Assembly: GCA_035266865.1 (NCBI GenBank)
Contig: DATFMR010000040.1
Location: 65,802 to 129,801, forward strand
Origin: JAKAGZ01 sp035266865
Lineage (GTDB): Bacteria > Bacteroidota > Ignavibacteria > Ignavibacteriales > Ignavibacteriaceae
DNA length: 64,000 bases
Reading direction: 5' to 3'
Both the position numbers and the translations under genes were made by a program. A model generated the notes under the pieces. That model searched no databases, was not told the origin of the DNA, and saw only the letters and a program-made list of their open reading frames with translations. Positions 19,801 through 27,468 of the stretch are shown one piece after another; the stretch's first letter is position 1; each line of letters begins with the position of its first letter.

Positions 19801-20011
19801 ATATTTTTGTTGAATAAGTGCCCAGGGTTTCAAGATTGATTTTTGTTGTAGTTTTGCCGGGAGAAGAGGAAATGATTTCTTTTTTCAGATAGCGACTTTT
19901 CCTGTTTGTTGGTACTATTATCAGAAGCTCATTCATTTTTTGAGTTTTGATCTTTTGATCAATTTCAAATGCAGGATTAAAGTGATTTCTATTACTTTTT
20001 GTCAGGATCAT
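16850..20011 (-). CDS. AddB-like helicase/nuclease with PD-(D/E)XK and 4Cys Fe-S motifs
   Basis: The 1053-residue protein resembles the AddB/RexB subunit of the AddAB recombination helicase-nuclease. The N-terminal part is helicase-like but lacks a clean Walker A. The C-terminal nuclease domain has SQMETYAKCPYKYF (Cys near residue 752), an RGKIDRID ... VVDYKLSG segment (catalytic D and DxK, near 900-920) and CNYCNFKTIC (near 1040), giving the four cysteines of an iron-sulfur staple. It would help process double-strand breaks. No addA-like UvrD helicase lies in the window. The start overlaps the CYTH gene by 4 nt. Confidence 0.8.
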   Translation of the reverse strand: MILTKSNRNHFNPAFEIDQKIKTQKMNELLIIVPTNRKSRYLKKEIISSSPGKTTTKINLETLGTYSTKILFNDSEIKGTILSEAAATVLLSQSFREIDSAYFANYKKEIPFGTLERIKNVISEYKKHGITPDILRDECSQLSGSEKMKAADIADIYEKYQQKCEELSVKEIGDVYYQFNQLGESIVGDRFRKFYPDVNLVIIQGFDEFTSPEIEILNSTAEIDGLELFLSFDYSAGNNSLFSHLERCYGKLINKKFKAIKDSSEPERNHFQKILREKLFNYNIDGEKYNFPGQLFKIKGNSREKEIELIAKEIKSIIINDKVEPNMVCVVFNLIQKNSQTIRDIFSLYGIPINLTDRYSLNQSPAVIAVINLLEILENDYYYKNILRAFSGGYLESAGINQTNLQRVSVELKIISGFQNWKNSIEDALSQFEVDEDEDFNRLSFEEDNYSKALSDIEKLSEFLSPFDRNMTLKEFFDNLSDLVYSLNIPVKLVEGGGMVEENVKAVTVFLETISELLELFKLEHGEKEKFTLNFFLNHIRTAVNSSRYNIKERQGYGVQITTLSEIRGLKFDYLFISGLCDGDFPTRYTPEIFFSPSYIRGEQKHQAEERYHFYQSLCAWQKVLYLSVPLYDEKKELVESNFFAEFASLFEIIEKTEDDYKDKIYSKEELLVAIGRDDIEKFENDNIFIQNGIDREKIQESIDINKIRINKPFGESEFSGFIRPRLSPAAKEALEEYRTKQYSISQMETYAKCPYKYFVERVLKLKPVEEPTEEIEALEMGTLLHNILFEFYSNLKIKEIELQDCSGKDFAYAEKLIFRIAEKKIDEARFYSPLSFFEKEKVLGINGDRKNSILYKFLVAEKENENGFTPQYFETSFGKISSEGKFNNPAISNFKVGEVNVRGKIDRIDVNESKSQFSVVDYKLSGKTPSANDLLQGISLQLPLYMFAAKKLINTQLDVDFDPASAEIYSLKFSEKYFGKKKVRASDSRKKKTEDEIVDENNQLIKICTEAIEKYVNSIVAGKFNLTKLKDRDNKVCNYCNFKTICRIEEVN

Positions 20012-20514
20012 TTGTTTTTCTCAATCAAAAGATCACGATAGGATTTTTTGATCTGTTTCTTCAAATCCAGATGAAGCAGATCGATAATTTTATAAAATCT
20101 TTTAGAAGCATTTTTTTTGCCGGAAAGAACCAGGGTTTCAAGTTCAATAAAAGTTCCGAGGTTTTTCACTTTGTCTAAATGAACACGCGTATTATCGTAC
20201 ATGTAAAGCAATCTTTTTTTTTCCACAATTGTTTCAATCTTAAATATCTTTCCGAACATCTTTTCGCCATCTCCTTCAGATATTTTCAGCAGGTAGTATT
20301 CGCTCCATCTTTCCTTCCCCTTTTCATCCCTATTATATTTAATCAGGGTCTGCTGACCATTTTCAATTCTTAATTTCAGCAATCCATCTTTTATTTTATA
20401 ATAAACGTCTTTTTGGTTCAATTCATTTGCAAATTCCGCATCTATCTCCTTAAGATATTGCATTATTTTACTATGAGAGCTCACTTTTGATTTTAATTCT
20501 AGATTGAGAGGCAT
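20008..20514 (-). CDS. CYTH domain protein (class IV adenylate cyclase/triphosphatase fold)
   Basis: The 168-residue protein begins with the N-terminal LNLELKSK, the E-x-K signature of the CYTH triphosphate tunnel fold. Charged residues repeat along beta strands: LLKLRIENG, TLIKYNR, RVHLDKVKNLGTFIELETLV. Members hydrolyse inorganic or thiamine triphosphate or make cAMP; substrate cannot be told here. The stop codon overlaps the AddB-like start by 4 nt, so the two are translationally coupled, an unusual partner for a nuclease. Confidence 0.8.
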   Translation of the reverse strand: MPLNLELKSKVSSHSKIMQYLKEIDAEFANELNQKDVYYKIKDGLLKLRIENGQQTLIKYNRDEKGKERWSEYYLLKISEGDGEKMFGKIFKIETIVEKKRLLYMYDNTRVHLDKVKNLGTFIELETLVLSGKKNASKRFYKIIDLLHLDLKKQIKKSYRDLLIEKNK

Positions 20515-20645
20515 ATTTTCCCTTTTTTAGCAGAAATACAATAAAATAATTTATTCTTAGATAAAAATTTTTTTAATAATACTTTTTTTATATGTTGCAA
20601 TTATTCGCAGGTTCATTAATTTTATGAATAAAAAAACGGTGCCCT

Positions 20646-21293
20646 ATGAAAATCCTAACATTACTGGCAATATTACTAATAAGCATAATAAATGTAAATG
20701 CGCAGGAAATTGGTGAACTTGCTCCCGAAAAAGACCCGATTCAGTTTCCTCCGAACGCTATCGGTGCCGATATAATATTTAATAATGGCGGTATTGGGCT
20801 AGGTAGTTTTTATAAAAGGTCACTTTCGGATGAGCTGACATTTATTGCGGTATTTTCTATCGCAGAATCTAAAAATGAAAAAGAGTTTACAAGAATTGAT
20901 CCTTTTACCTACCAGACTTACACTATCGGGAAAAAGAACAGGGTATTTGTAGTTCCGGTTACTTTTGGTATGCAATACCGGCTATTCAGAAATTCTCTTT
21001 ATGATAATCTTCGTCCGTTTATTGAAGTCGGTGCCGGGCCCTCATTTGTAGTAACTACACCGTATTACGAGGAATTCTTTAAATCGTTTGGTAAAGCACA
21101 CAACAATATGGCATTGGGCGGCTATATTGGCGTAGGTGCGGATTTCGGAATAAATAAATCAAACCTTGTCGCACTGAACATCAGGTATTATGTAATTCAC
21201 ATGTTCAACGATGGTGTTGAAAGTTTATATGGTGAAAGGGAAAATAATTTAGGAGGACTCTATATAAACCTAAGCCTGGGCATTATGTATTGA
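20646..21293 (+). CDS. Hypothetical outer membrane beta-barrel protein
   Basis: A signal peptide of about 19 residues (MKILTLLAILLISIINVNA, cleaved before QE) precedes about 195 residues of alternating polar/hydrophobic strands with Gly-rich turns, such as GGIGLGSFYKRSL, FGMQYRLF, LRPFIEVGAGPSFV and GGYIGVGADFGI. It ends with a strand LGGLYINLSLGIMY typical of outer membrane proteins. No specific family recognised. It is divergent from the CYTH gene and runs into a DUF2461 gene with overlapping stop and start. Confidence 0.7.
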   Translation: MKILTLLAILLISIINVNAQEIGELAPEKDPIQFPPNAIGADIIFNNGGIGLGSFYKRSLSDELTFIAVFSIAESKNEKEFTRIDPFTYQTYTIGKKNRVFVVPVTFGMQYRLFRNSLYDNLRPFIEVGAGPSFVVTTPYYEEFFKSFGKAHNNMALGGYIGVGADFGINKSNLVALNIRYYVIHMFNDGVESLYGERENNLGGLYINLSLGIMY

Positions 21294-22018
21294 GTTCTCA
21301 GCAGAAAAAATTTAATGGATTTAATCCCGATGTCTTTAAATTCTTTTCTGCTCTGGAAAGAAACAACAGTCTTGAATGGTTCAATAAAAACCGGAATCGC
21401 TACCAGGAAGTTTTAGTAAAACCTGCAAGAAGCTATGTTGAAGCTATAGGAGAATTTTTCAACCACTTAAATTCTTCCATCAGAACAGAACCCAAATTTA
21501 ACAAAACATTGATGCGAATAAATAAAGATATGCGTTTTGCAAAAGGTGCACCTTACAGGAATTATTTCCTGATTCATTTTGGTAGATTTAAAATGGACAG
21601 TGAGTTTTATGTTTACTTTGATAAAAACGGAATCACTTACGGAATGTTTCTAAATAAATCTAATGGTGAGGATCTTTATTTTGATAAAAACATAAAAGGA
21701 TATTCAAAGGAAATAATATCTGTTTTTAATAATTATAAACTCAATAATAAATTTGATCTTAAAACCTTCGATAAAGATATTTCTACTATACAGAAGAGAT
21801 TAAATATCAATAAGCATTTTGAGAAATTCTCCAGGACAAAATTTATTTTATTAGAAAAGAATCTTCCAAAAGAACGGAAACTGGCTACTTCTCCAAATTT
21901 TATAACCGAATCAATTAAACAATTTTCTTCTTTATATCCTCTTTACTGTTTTGCAATTTCACCTATCCCGTTAAAATTACTTCAGGATTTTGAAGAAAGA
22001 ATGGGCGTGGCCTATTAG
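21290..22018 (+). CDS. DUF2461 family protein
   Basis: The sequence begins FNGFNPDVFKFFSALERNNSLEWFNKNRNRYQE-like (split by residues), the standard opening of the DUF2461/TIGR02453 family, and has RINKDMRFAKGAPYRNYFLIHFG. The family is widespread and of unknown biochemical role. The only plausible start is TTG at 21290, whose last two bases and next base form the TGA of the previous gene, so reinitiation is likely. It converges on the redoxin gene with a 4-nt overlap of coding ends. Confidence 0.85.
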   Translation: MSSQQKKFNGFNPDVFKFFSALERNNSLEWFNKNRNRYQEVLVKPARSYVEAIGEFFNHLNSSIRTEPKFNKTLMRINKDMRFAKGAPYRNYFLIHFGRFKMDSEFYVYFDKNGITYGMFLNKSNGEDLYFDKNIKGYSKEIISVFNNYKLNNKFDLKTFDKDISTIQKRLNINKHFEKFSRTKFILLEKNLPKERKLATSPNFITESIKQFSSLYPLYCFAISPIPLKLLQDFEERMGVAY

Positions 22019-22560
22019 TTATTTTTCCATTTGATTGTGCAGCCAATTGAAAAAGTTTCAGGGACTGAAATTTCTTTACCTGCAAACAATTCTTCAATTG
22101 CATTTCTCAGGTATATATTTTTTACTTTTTCCGGCTCTTTCCAGTTATCGTCAATTTTTCCGTGATAAACCAATTTTCTCTTGTTATCAAAGAGGAATAA
22201 TTCCGGCGTATGGGCTGCATCAAATTCTTTTGCTACTGATTGATCTTCATCACGTAAATAAAGAAAATTAAACTCCTTCTCCACTGCCCGCTTTTTCATA
22301 TTATCTAAAGAATCCTCAGGATATTTTCGATCTTCATTTGAATTTATTGCAATAACTGATAATCCATTATCACCGAAATCAGATTGAATTTCTTTAATCC
22401 TATCCTCGTATGCCTGAACGTAGGGGCAGTGATTACAGCTAAAAACTACTAATAAAGCTCTTTGGCCCTTAAAATCATCAGAATTATGAATTTGATCGTC
22501 GGTCCCTGTCAAACTGAATTCCGGCATTTGTGAGCCTATTTTTAAAGTTTTTGTAGACAT
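22015..22560 (-). CDS. Thioredoxin-family redoxin (AhpC/TSA-like)
   Basis: The 181-residue cytoplasmic protein has the redoxin fold start MPEFSLTGTDDQ and FSCNHCPYVQAYEDR with Cys42 and Cys45. The CNHCP motif with following VQAYEDRI defines a subfamily of thioredoxin-like proteins found widely in Bacteroidota, of unconfirmed substrate. It has no signal peptide. It is transcribed alone, towards the DUF2461 gene. Confidence 0.85.
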   Translation of the reverse strand: MSTKTLKIGSQMPEFSLTGTDDQIHNSDDFKGQRALLVVFSCNHCPYVQAYEDRIKEIQSDFGDNGLSVIAINSNEDRKYPEDSLDNMKKRAVEKEFNFLYLRDEDQSVAKEFDAAHTPELFLFDNKRKLVYHGKIDDNWKEPEKVKNIYLRNAIEELFAGKEISVPETFSIGCTIKWKNN

Positions 22561-22656
22561 ATCAATTCCTCCACAGATTTAATCAACTTAGCAAATCTAT
22601 CCAGATATATTTAGATTTAGACACCGGAAAGTACAAATTCTTCATAGGAAATAACA

Positions 22657-24075
22657 ATGATTTCAGATTCTGAATTTGCAAACCGTCTTTATTATGAATA
22701 TGAAGATTATTTTGAAACTTCCTTGCTCAAACGAAGATTCAAACATAAAGACATCATCCCTCTTATAAACAAGTTAAAAAATAAAAATATTTTTACAGTA
22801 AAGAAAATCGGGAGTTCAACCGAAGGAAGAGATTTAAATTTTATTTCCTGCGGAAAAGGAAAAACAAAGGTGTTTCTCTGGTCGCAAATGCACGGGAATG
22901 AGCCAACAGCAACAATGGCAATGTTTGATATTTTTAATTTTTTATTATCAACAAAAAATTTTGTAGAAATTAAAAATAAAATTTTAAAATATCTGAAGAT
23001 TTATTTTTTGCCGATGGTTAATCCTGACGGAGCCGAAAAGTATCAGAGAAGAAATATTTTTGATATTGACTTAAACAGGGATGCAATAAAACTTGAAAGC
23101 AAAGAAGCACAAATTTTAATGAGAACCTTTAAAAATCTTAAAGCTGATTTTGGTTTTAATTTACATGACCAGGATATTCACTACTCCGCCGGCAAGACTT
23201 TCAAACCTGCGACAATTTCATTTTTAGCTCCGCCGACAAATGAAAAAAGAGAAAACACGGATGTGAGAAAAGATGCAGAAAGATTAATTGTAAGACTTTA
23301 TAAAATTCTAAATGAATTTATTCCAGGGCATATTGCAAAATATCCCGACGAATTTGAGCCTAGAGCTTTCGGAGACAATTTTCAGAAGATGCGCACTTCA
23401 ACAATATTAATCGAATCCGGCGGGTGGAAAAATGATCCTGAGAAACAATTCATCCGAAAATTAAACTTTATTGCTTTACTTACAGCATTTAAAAGTATTG
23501 CAGAAAATTCTTACAAGAAAGAAGTTTTAAATAATTATGATGAAATTCCTCTTAATAGCGAATGCCTGAGAGATATAATTTTGCGAAATCTTGAAATTAG
23601 AAAAAATGGTAAAAAATGTAGTGTTGACATTGCAGTAAATCTTGAAGAAATAAATACAAATAATTATTTGGATTTTTACTATAAATCAAAAATTGAAGAC
23701 ATTGGAGACTTATCCACTTTCTATGGATATGAGGATCACGACTTCAGCGGAATGACTGTTGAACCGGGAAAAACTTTTCCGGATAAATTCAATAGCATAA
23801 AAGAACTTGAAGAAATTAATCCTGAAACTTTGTACAAAAAAGGATACACAAATATTCTTTTAAAGAAACCGAACAAGAAAATTGATAAAATCAGGCGGCC
23901 ATTCAATATAGTTCTGAACAATTCAGGAATTGATGAAAATCAAATATTATTGGAAAACCTAGCAAATCTCGTATTCAAAAAAAATGGTAAAATTGAATAT
24001 ATAATGATCAATGGGTTTCTTCACAGCCTAAAATATAGCTCAGGTGAGATAAATGAAGGTTTAATAGTATATTGA
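22657..24075 (+). CDS. M14 family zinc carboxypeptidase
   Basis: The 472-residue protein shows the M14 layout: QMHGNEPT gives zinc ligands His79 and Glu82, the NPDGAEKYQRRN and DLNRDA motifs bind substrate carboxylate, FNLHDQ gives the third ligand His170, and ILIESGG gives the catalytic Glu253. No signal peptide is visible, so it is likely cytoplasmic, perhaps trimming peptides or peptidoglycan fragments. About 200 residues follow the catalytic domain, with no motif I can name. Confidence 0.85.
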   Translation: MISDSEFANRLYYEYEDYFETSLLKRRFKHKDIIPLINKLKNKNIFTVKKIGSSTEGRDLNFISCGKGKTKVFLWSQMHGNEPTATMAMFDIFNFLLSTKNFVEIKNKILKYLKIYFLPMVNPDGAEKYQRRNIFDIDLNRDAIKLESKEAQILMRTFKNLKADFGFNLHDQDIHYSAGKTFKPATISFLAPPTNEKRENTDVRKDAERLIVRLYKILNEFIPGHIAKYPDEFEPRAFGDNFQKMRTSTILIESGGWKNDPEKQFIRKLNFIALLTAFKSIAENSYKKEVLNNYDEIPLNSECLRDIILRNLEIRKNGKKCSVDIAVNLEEINTNNYLDFYYKSKIEDIGDLSTFYGYEDHDFSGMTVEPGKTFPDKFNSIKELEEINPETLYKKGYTNILLKKPNKKIDKIRRPFNIVLNNSGIDENQILLENLANLVFKKNGKIEYIMINGFLHSLKYSSGEINEGLIVY

Positions 24076-24158
24076 ATCTGATAATATTTAGGTATAGTTT
24101 TAGAAATAGAATCTTTCAATATTTTAATTCTAAAGAATTAATTACTTCATACTAAAAT

Positions 24159-24746
24159 ATGTTCCCCTTTTTATTTGCAATGCTAGATGATCAACAACAG
24201 CTATATGCTGATTTTGAAGCAGAAGCCATTCCCCACATGGATTCCCTTTATAATTTTGCGCTTAAAATGACAGGCGATTCCGATGATGCAAGTGACCTTA
24301 TTCAAGAGACTTACCTCAAATCATTCCGGTTTTTTGACAAATTTGAAAAAGGAACTAATTGTAAGGCATGGTTGTTTAGGATAATGAAGAATACATATAT
24401 CAACACATACAGAAAACGAGCAAAAGAGCCGGATAAGGTTGATTATGAAGAAATTGAAAATTTTTATGAGAGTATAAAATCTTCTTATTCAGATGCCTCG
24501 CATCTCGAAAAGGAATTGTATGACAACCTTCTGGATGACGAAATCTCACAGGCAATCTCTTCTCTTCCTGAAGATTTCAGAACAGTTGTTATTCTTTGCG
24601 ACATAGAAGGATTGTCCTATGAAGAGATTGCTGATTTTATTGATTGCCCGATCGGCACGGTCAGGTCAAGATTACACCGGGCGAGGAAAATTTTGTTTAC
24701 TAAACTTTATAAATATGCTTCAGACAAAGGATATTTAGAAAAGTAA
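24159..24746 (+). CDS. ECF-type RNA polymerase sigma factor (first of two)
   Basis: This is a sigma-70 family ECF factor. Region 2 is at MDSLYNFALKMTGDSDDASDLIQETYLK and region 4 at LPEDFRTVVILCDIEGLSYEEIADFI (each written in parts), with the helix-turn-helix IGTVRSRLHRARK. A second ATG at 24180 (MLDDQQQ) is also a plausible start and better matches the usual N-terminus of this group; neither has a strong ribosome site. The following gene, 17 nt away, encodes a membrane protein that is probably its anti-sigma factor. Confidence 0.9.
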   Translation: MFPFLFAMLDDQQQLYADFEAEAIPHMDSLYNFALKMTGDSDDASDLIQETYLKSFRFFDKFEKGTNCKAWLFRIMKNTYINTYRKRAKEPDKVDYEEIENFYESIKSSYSDASHLEKELYDNLLDDEISQAISSLPEDFRTVVILCDIEGLSYEEIADFIDCPIGTVRSRLHRARKILFTKLYKYASDKGYLEK

Positions 24747-24763
24747 CCTGACAAGGTAAGATT

Positions 24764-25600
24764 ATGAAAAATAAAAAGCACGAAGAGTTATTAACAGCTT
24801 TTATAGATAACGAATTAAAAAGCCAGGAAGAACTACGTGCTTTTGAAGAAGCACTAAAAGAAGACCCGTCTCTTGAATTTGATCTGAAGGCTGAAAGCCT
24901 GACAAAAAATATTCTGAAAAACAGGTCAGTAAGAGATAAAATGCCGGGCAAAAGGAAAGAGGGTATTCTTCGGGCTCTTGCAGCAGAAAGAATAAGTACT
25001 CAAAAGAAGTTTACTTTTAAAGAAAATATATATAACCGTAAATTTATTGGATTCAGTACTGCAGCAGTAATTTTGATTGCAATTATTCTCTTATTATTTA
25101 ATCGTCCTCCAGGTGTTAATATCGGCATAAACATAAGCAAACAAACCGGTGAAAATAATATTGTTGTACTTGCTGCAAATAATTTCGAAAAATATATGGC
25201 GGGAGATAAATCAGTACAGTTTGTTTCAAATAATCCTGAAGAAATTAAGAACTATTTCCGAACCAACGGCGTAGATTATGAGACTTACATCCCTGATTTT
25301 GATAATTATTCATTAGTCGGTGCTTTTGTTACTGATCATAAAGGTGTGAAACTGGCGAATCATATTTATTCGTCTCCCGACGGGAAATATATCTATATTT
25401 TCCAGGTACACGAAAATTATTTACAGGGCGACAGCATTGTCAGGATAACTAACGACCTTTTGAATTACCTTAAACTTGGCAATGATTACAAAACCACCCA
25501 AAAAGAATATATTACAGTACTTAAGCACAAAGACAAAAAAGTGTTTGCAATGGTATCAAATTTAGATGCCGAAAAACTCCCCATTAATTTCTATAAGTAG
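24764..25600 (+). CDS. Probable membrane anti-sigma factor
   Basis: The 278-residue protein has a short N-terminal helical domain (HEELLTAFIDNELKSQEELRAF) typical of anti-sigma factors, a single TM helix near residues 89-109 (GFSTAAVILIAIILLLF) and a C-terminal periplasmic domain of about 165 residues. It has no HxxxCxxC zinc site, so it is not of the ZAS class. The close spacing to the ECF sigma gene (17 nt) supports the role. The signal it senses is unknown. Confidence 0.75.
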   Translation: MKNKKHEELLTAFIDNELKSQEELRAFEEALKEDPSLEFDLKAESLTKNILKNRSVRDKMPGKRKEGILRALAAERISTQKKFTFKENIYNRKFIGFSTAAVILIAIILLLFNRPPGVNIGINISKQTGENNIVVLAANNFEKYMAGDKSVQFVSNNPEEIKNYFRTNGVDYETYIPDFDNYSLVGAFVTDHKGVKLANHIYSSPDGKYIYIFQVHENYLQGDSIVRITNDLLNYLKLGNDYKTTQKEYITVLKHKDKKVFAMVSNLDAEKLPINFYK

Positions 25601-25764
25601 TTGTAAAATCCTCACTATTTATTGGATTCCTCATAATTCCGTTTGATGCCAGATTGGTAAAAAATATCCAAAGATTATGAGTAACCCGGAATCGAATTAA
25701 GCTTGATTATAGAGGGTCTGTTTGGTATATTTAAAATCCGACTATTCTAAAGGAAGGTATTTAA

Positions 25765-26148
25765 ATGGCACGAGTAAAAAATGTTGAAGCTTTTTGCAGT
25801 GTTTGTAACACAATGCGAAAGATGGAGTTAGCTGGGGATGTTGTAACATCTGATGAAAATGACAACAAACGATGGGCTAAATGTAAAAAGTGTAAACAGA
25901 CAATGGTTATTGATGTTAATAACGACATCAAAGAGAACAAAGTTTCTTTAGAAGGTATAGAAAACGAAGAATGTACAACATATTCCCCCGCGAAGAGTTT
26001 CACCGTTGGTGAAGCAATTTATCACCAGAACTGGGATGATTTCGGGAAGGTTGTTTCAAAAGAAATTATGTCCAATGGAAGAAGTTCAATATCTGTTGAA
26101 TTTCAGAAATCCGGACTTAAAAAATTAATAGAATCAGTAAACACATAA
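25765..26148 (+). CDS. Zinc-ribbon protein with C-terminal beta domain, 127 residues
   Basis: The N-terminus has two cysteine pairs, CSVC (11-14) and CKKC (40-43), forming a zinc ribbon. The C-terminal half, FTVGEAIYHQNWDDFGKVVSKE, then SISVEFQKSGLKKLIE, resembles small Tudor-like or CarD-like beta barrels that bind RNA polymerase or nucleic acid. I do not know an exact family. AAGGAAGG precedes the start. It is 26 nt upstream of rpsU and probably cotranscribed with it, which hints at a role in transcription or translation; this is inference. Confidence 0.7.
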   Translation: MARVKNVEAFCSVCNTMRKMELAGDVVTSDENDNKRWAKCKKCKQTMVIDVNNDIKENKVSLEGIENEECTTYSPAKSFTVGEAIYHQNWDDFGKVVSKEIMSNGRSSISVEFQKSGLKKLIESVNT

Positions 26149-26174
26149 AAAACCGCAAAGCGAGGTGAAAAAAT

Positions 26175-26366
26175 TTGGTAGGGATAACAGTTGGAGACAA
26201 CGAATCCATCGATAAAGCTCTTAGAAGATTCAAAAAGAAATATGAAAGATCCGGGGTACTTAAAGAATATAAAAAGAGGACGTTTTTTGTAAAACCTTCT
26301 ATTAAAAAGAGAATGGAAAAAATGAAAGCGGCCAGAAGAGCTCACCGATCAGTACATAATAATTAA
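26175..26366 (+). CDS. rpsU: 30S ribosomal protein S21
   Basis: The 63-residue product reads GITVGDNESIDKALRRFKKK, then LKEYKKRTFFVKPSIKKRMEK, the S21 pattern. S21 binds the 30S platform near the 16S 3' end and helps initiation. The start is TTG at 26175, preceded by GAGGTGAAAAAA; no ATG is available. A strong terminator follows immediately. Confidence 0.93.
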   Translation: MVGITVGDNESIDKALRRFKKKYERSGVLKEYKKRTFFVKPSIKKRMEKMKAARRAHRSVHNN

Positions 26367-26397
26367 AAAAGGCCCCTCAATTTGAGGGGCTTTTTTA
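26367..26397. terminator. Strong bidirectional terminator after rpsU
   Basis: GCCCCTCA pairs with TGAGGGGC around ATT, flanked by AAAAAA upstream and TTTTTT downstream. It can serve both rpsU (+) and the convergent LOG gene (-), whose stop codon is 3 nt beyond. Confidence 0.92.
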
Positions 26398-26399
26398 TG

Positions 26400-27263
26400 C
26401 TAGGACAAATGTAATCTCGGTTCTTCAACCTCAATTTCACCGGATTTCCTTAGATAGTTCCTTTCGAAGAATGTGGTTATCAACTTAAAAGCTTCGTCTA
26501 CATTATTGCAAAATGAAAATATATTAACATCATTCTTACCAATCATGCCATTTTCTGCAAGAGCTTTAAAATTAATTATATTACTCCAGTATTTTTTATC
26601 ATAAACAATAAGCTGCAATTTCTTTTTTATTTTTCCTGTTTGCATAAGTGTTAATATCTCAAAAAACTCATCCATTGTACCAAAACCACCAGGAAAAACA
26701 ATAAGTGCTTTGGCAAGATATGCAAACCAGAACTTTCTCATGAAAAAATAATGAAATTCAAAGCTGAGATCTTTGGGTACATATTTATTCACAAATTGTT
26801 CAAATGGAATGCTAATATTTAAACCAATTGATTTACCCCCTGCCAACTTTGCACCCCTGTTTGCGGCTTCCATAATTCCCGGTCCTCCACCTGTACACAT
26901 AATAAACCGGTTTGCTTTTGTATCTAAATTTAACGACCACTTTGTTAATCTTTTTGAAAGTTCAACAGCATCCTCGTAATATTTGGACATATCAACCATT
27001 TGCTGAGCCTGACGCAGTTTCTCAGCAAATCCTTGCACCGATTTAGGATTAGTTGATTTAATCTTATTATATTCCTTAACAGCATCCTTTCTTGAGGTCA
27101 AACGTGCGGAACCAAAAAATACAATAGTATCTACTATTTTATGTTTTCTAAATCTCGTTTGCGGCTGAATGAACTCACTCAAAATCCTGATTATCCTTGC
27201 ATCAGATGAATTTAGAAAATTTATATCTTCGTATGCTTTTAAAATTTCCTTTCTCTTTGTCAT
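26400..27263 (-). CDS. LOG family protein (TIGR00730-type nucleotide phosphoribohydrolase fold)
   Basis: The 287-residue protein has both family motifs: TGGGPGIMEA (124-133) and PGGFGTMDE (191-199). LOG-type enzymes cleave a nucleotide 5'-monophosphate to base and ribose 5-phosphate. In bacteria the substrate is often AMP or a cytokinin-type nucleotide; here it is unknown. It is longer than the minimal LOG (about 190 residues) by an N-terminal extension of about 45 residues and an insert at 70-100. Confidence 0.87.
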   Translation of the reverse strand: MTKRKEILKAYEDINFLNSSDARIIRILSEFIQPQTRFRKHKIVDTIVFFGSARLTSRKDAVKEYNKIKSTNPKSVQGFAEKLRQAQQMVDMSKYYEDAVELSKRLTKWSLNLDTKANRFIMCTGGGPGIMEAANRGAKLAGGKSIGLNISIPFEQFVNKYVPKDLSFEFHYFFMRKFWFAYLAKALIVFPGGFGTMDEFFEILTLMQTGKIKKKLQLIVYDKKYWSNIINFKALAENGMIGKNDVNIFSFCNNVDEAFKLITTFFERNYLRKSGEIEVEEPRLHLS

Positions 27264-27468
27264 TACATTTCCATTTAATTGATTGAATAATAAATTATTT
27301 TTAAATCGAAGGTAGTATTATGCCTTTTATTTTAAGATGAAACTCCTATATTTGCGAATAGCTTTTTGGGTTATATTAACTTAACAATATAGCATCTTTA
27401 AATTAATATTCTGTTTCTATTATACAAATTATATCACCACTAAATTTTCATAAATTCATCTATAAAAT

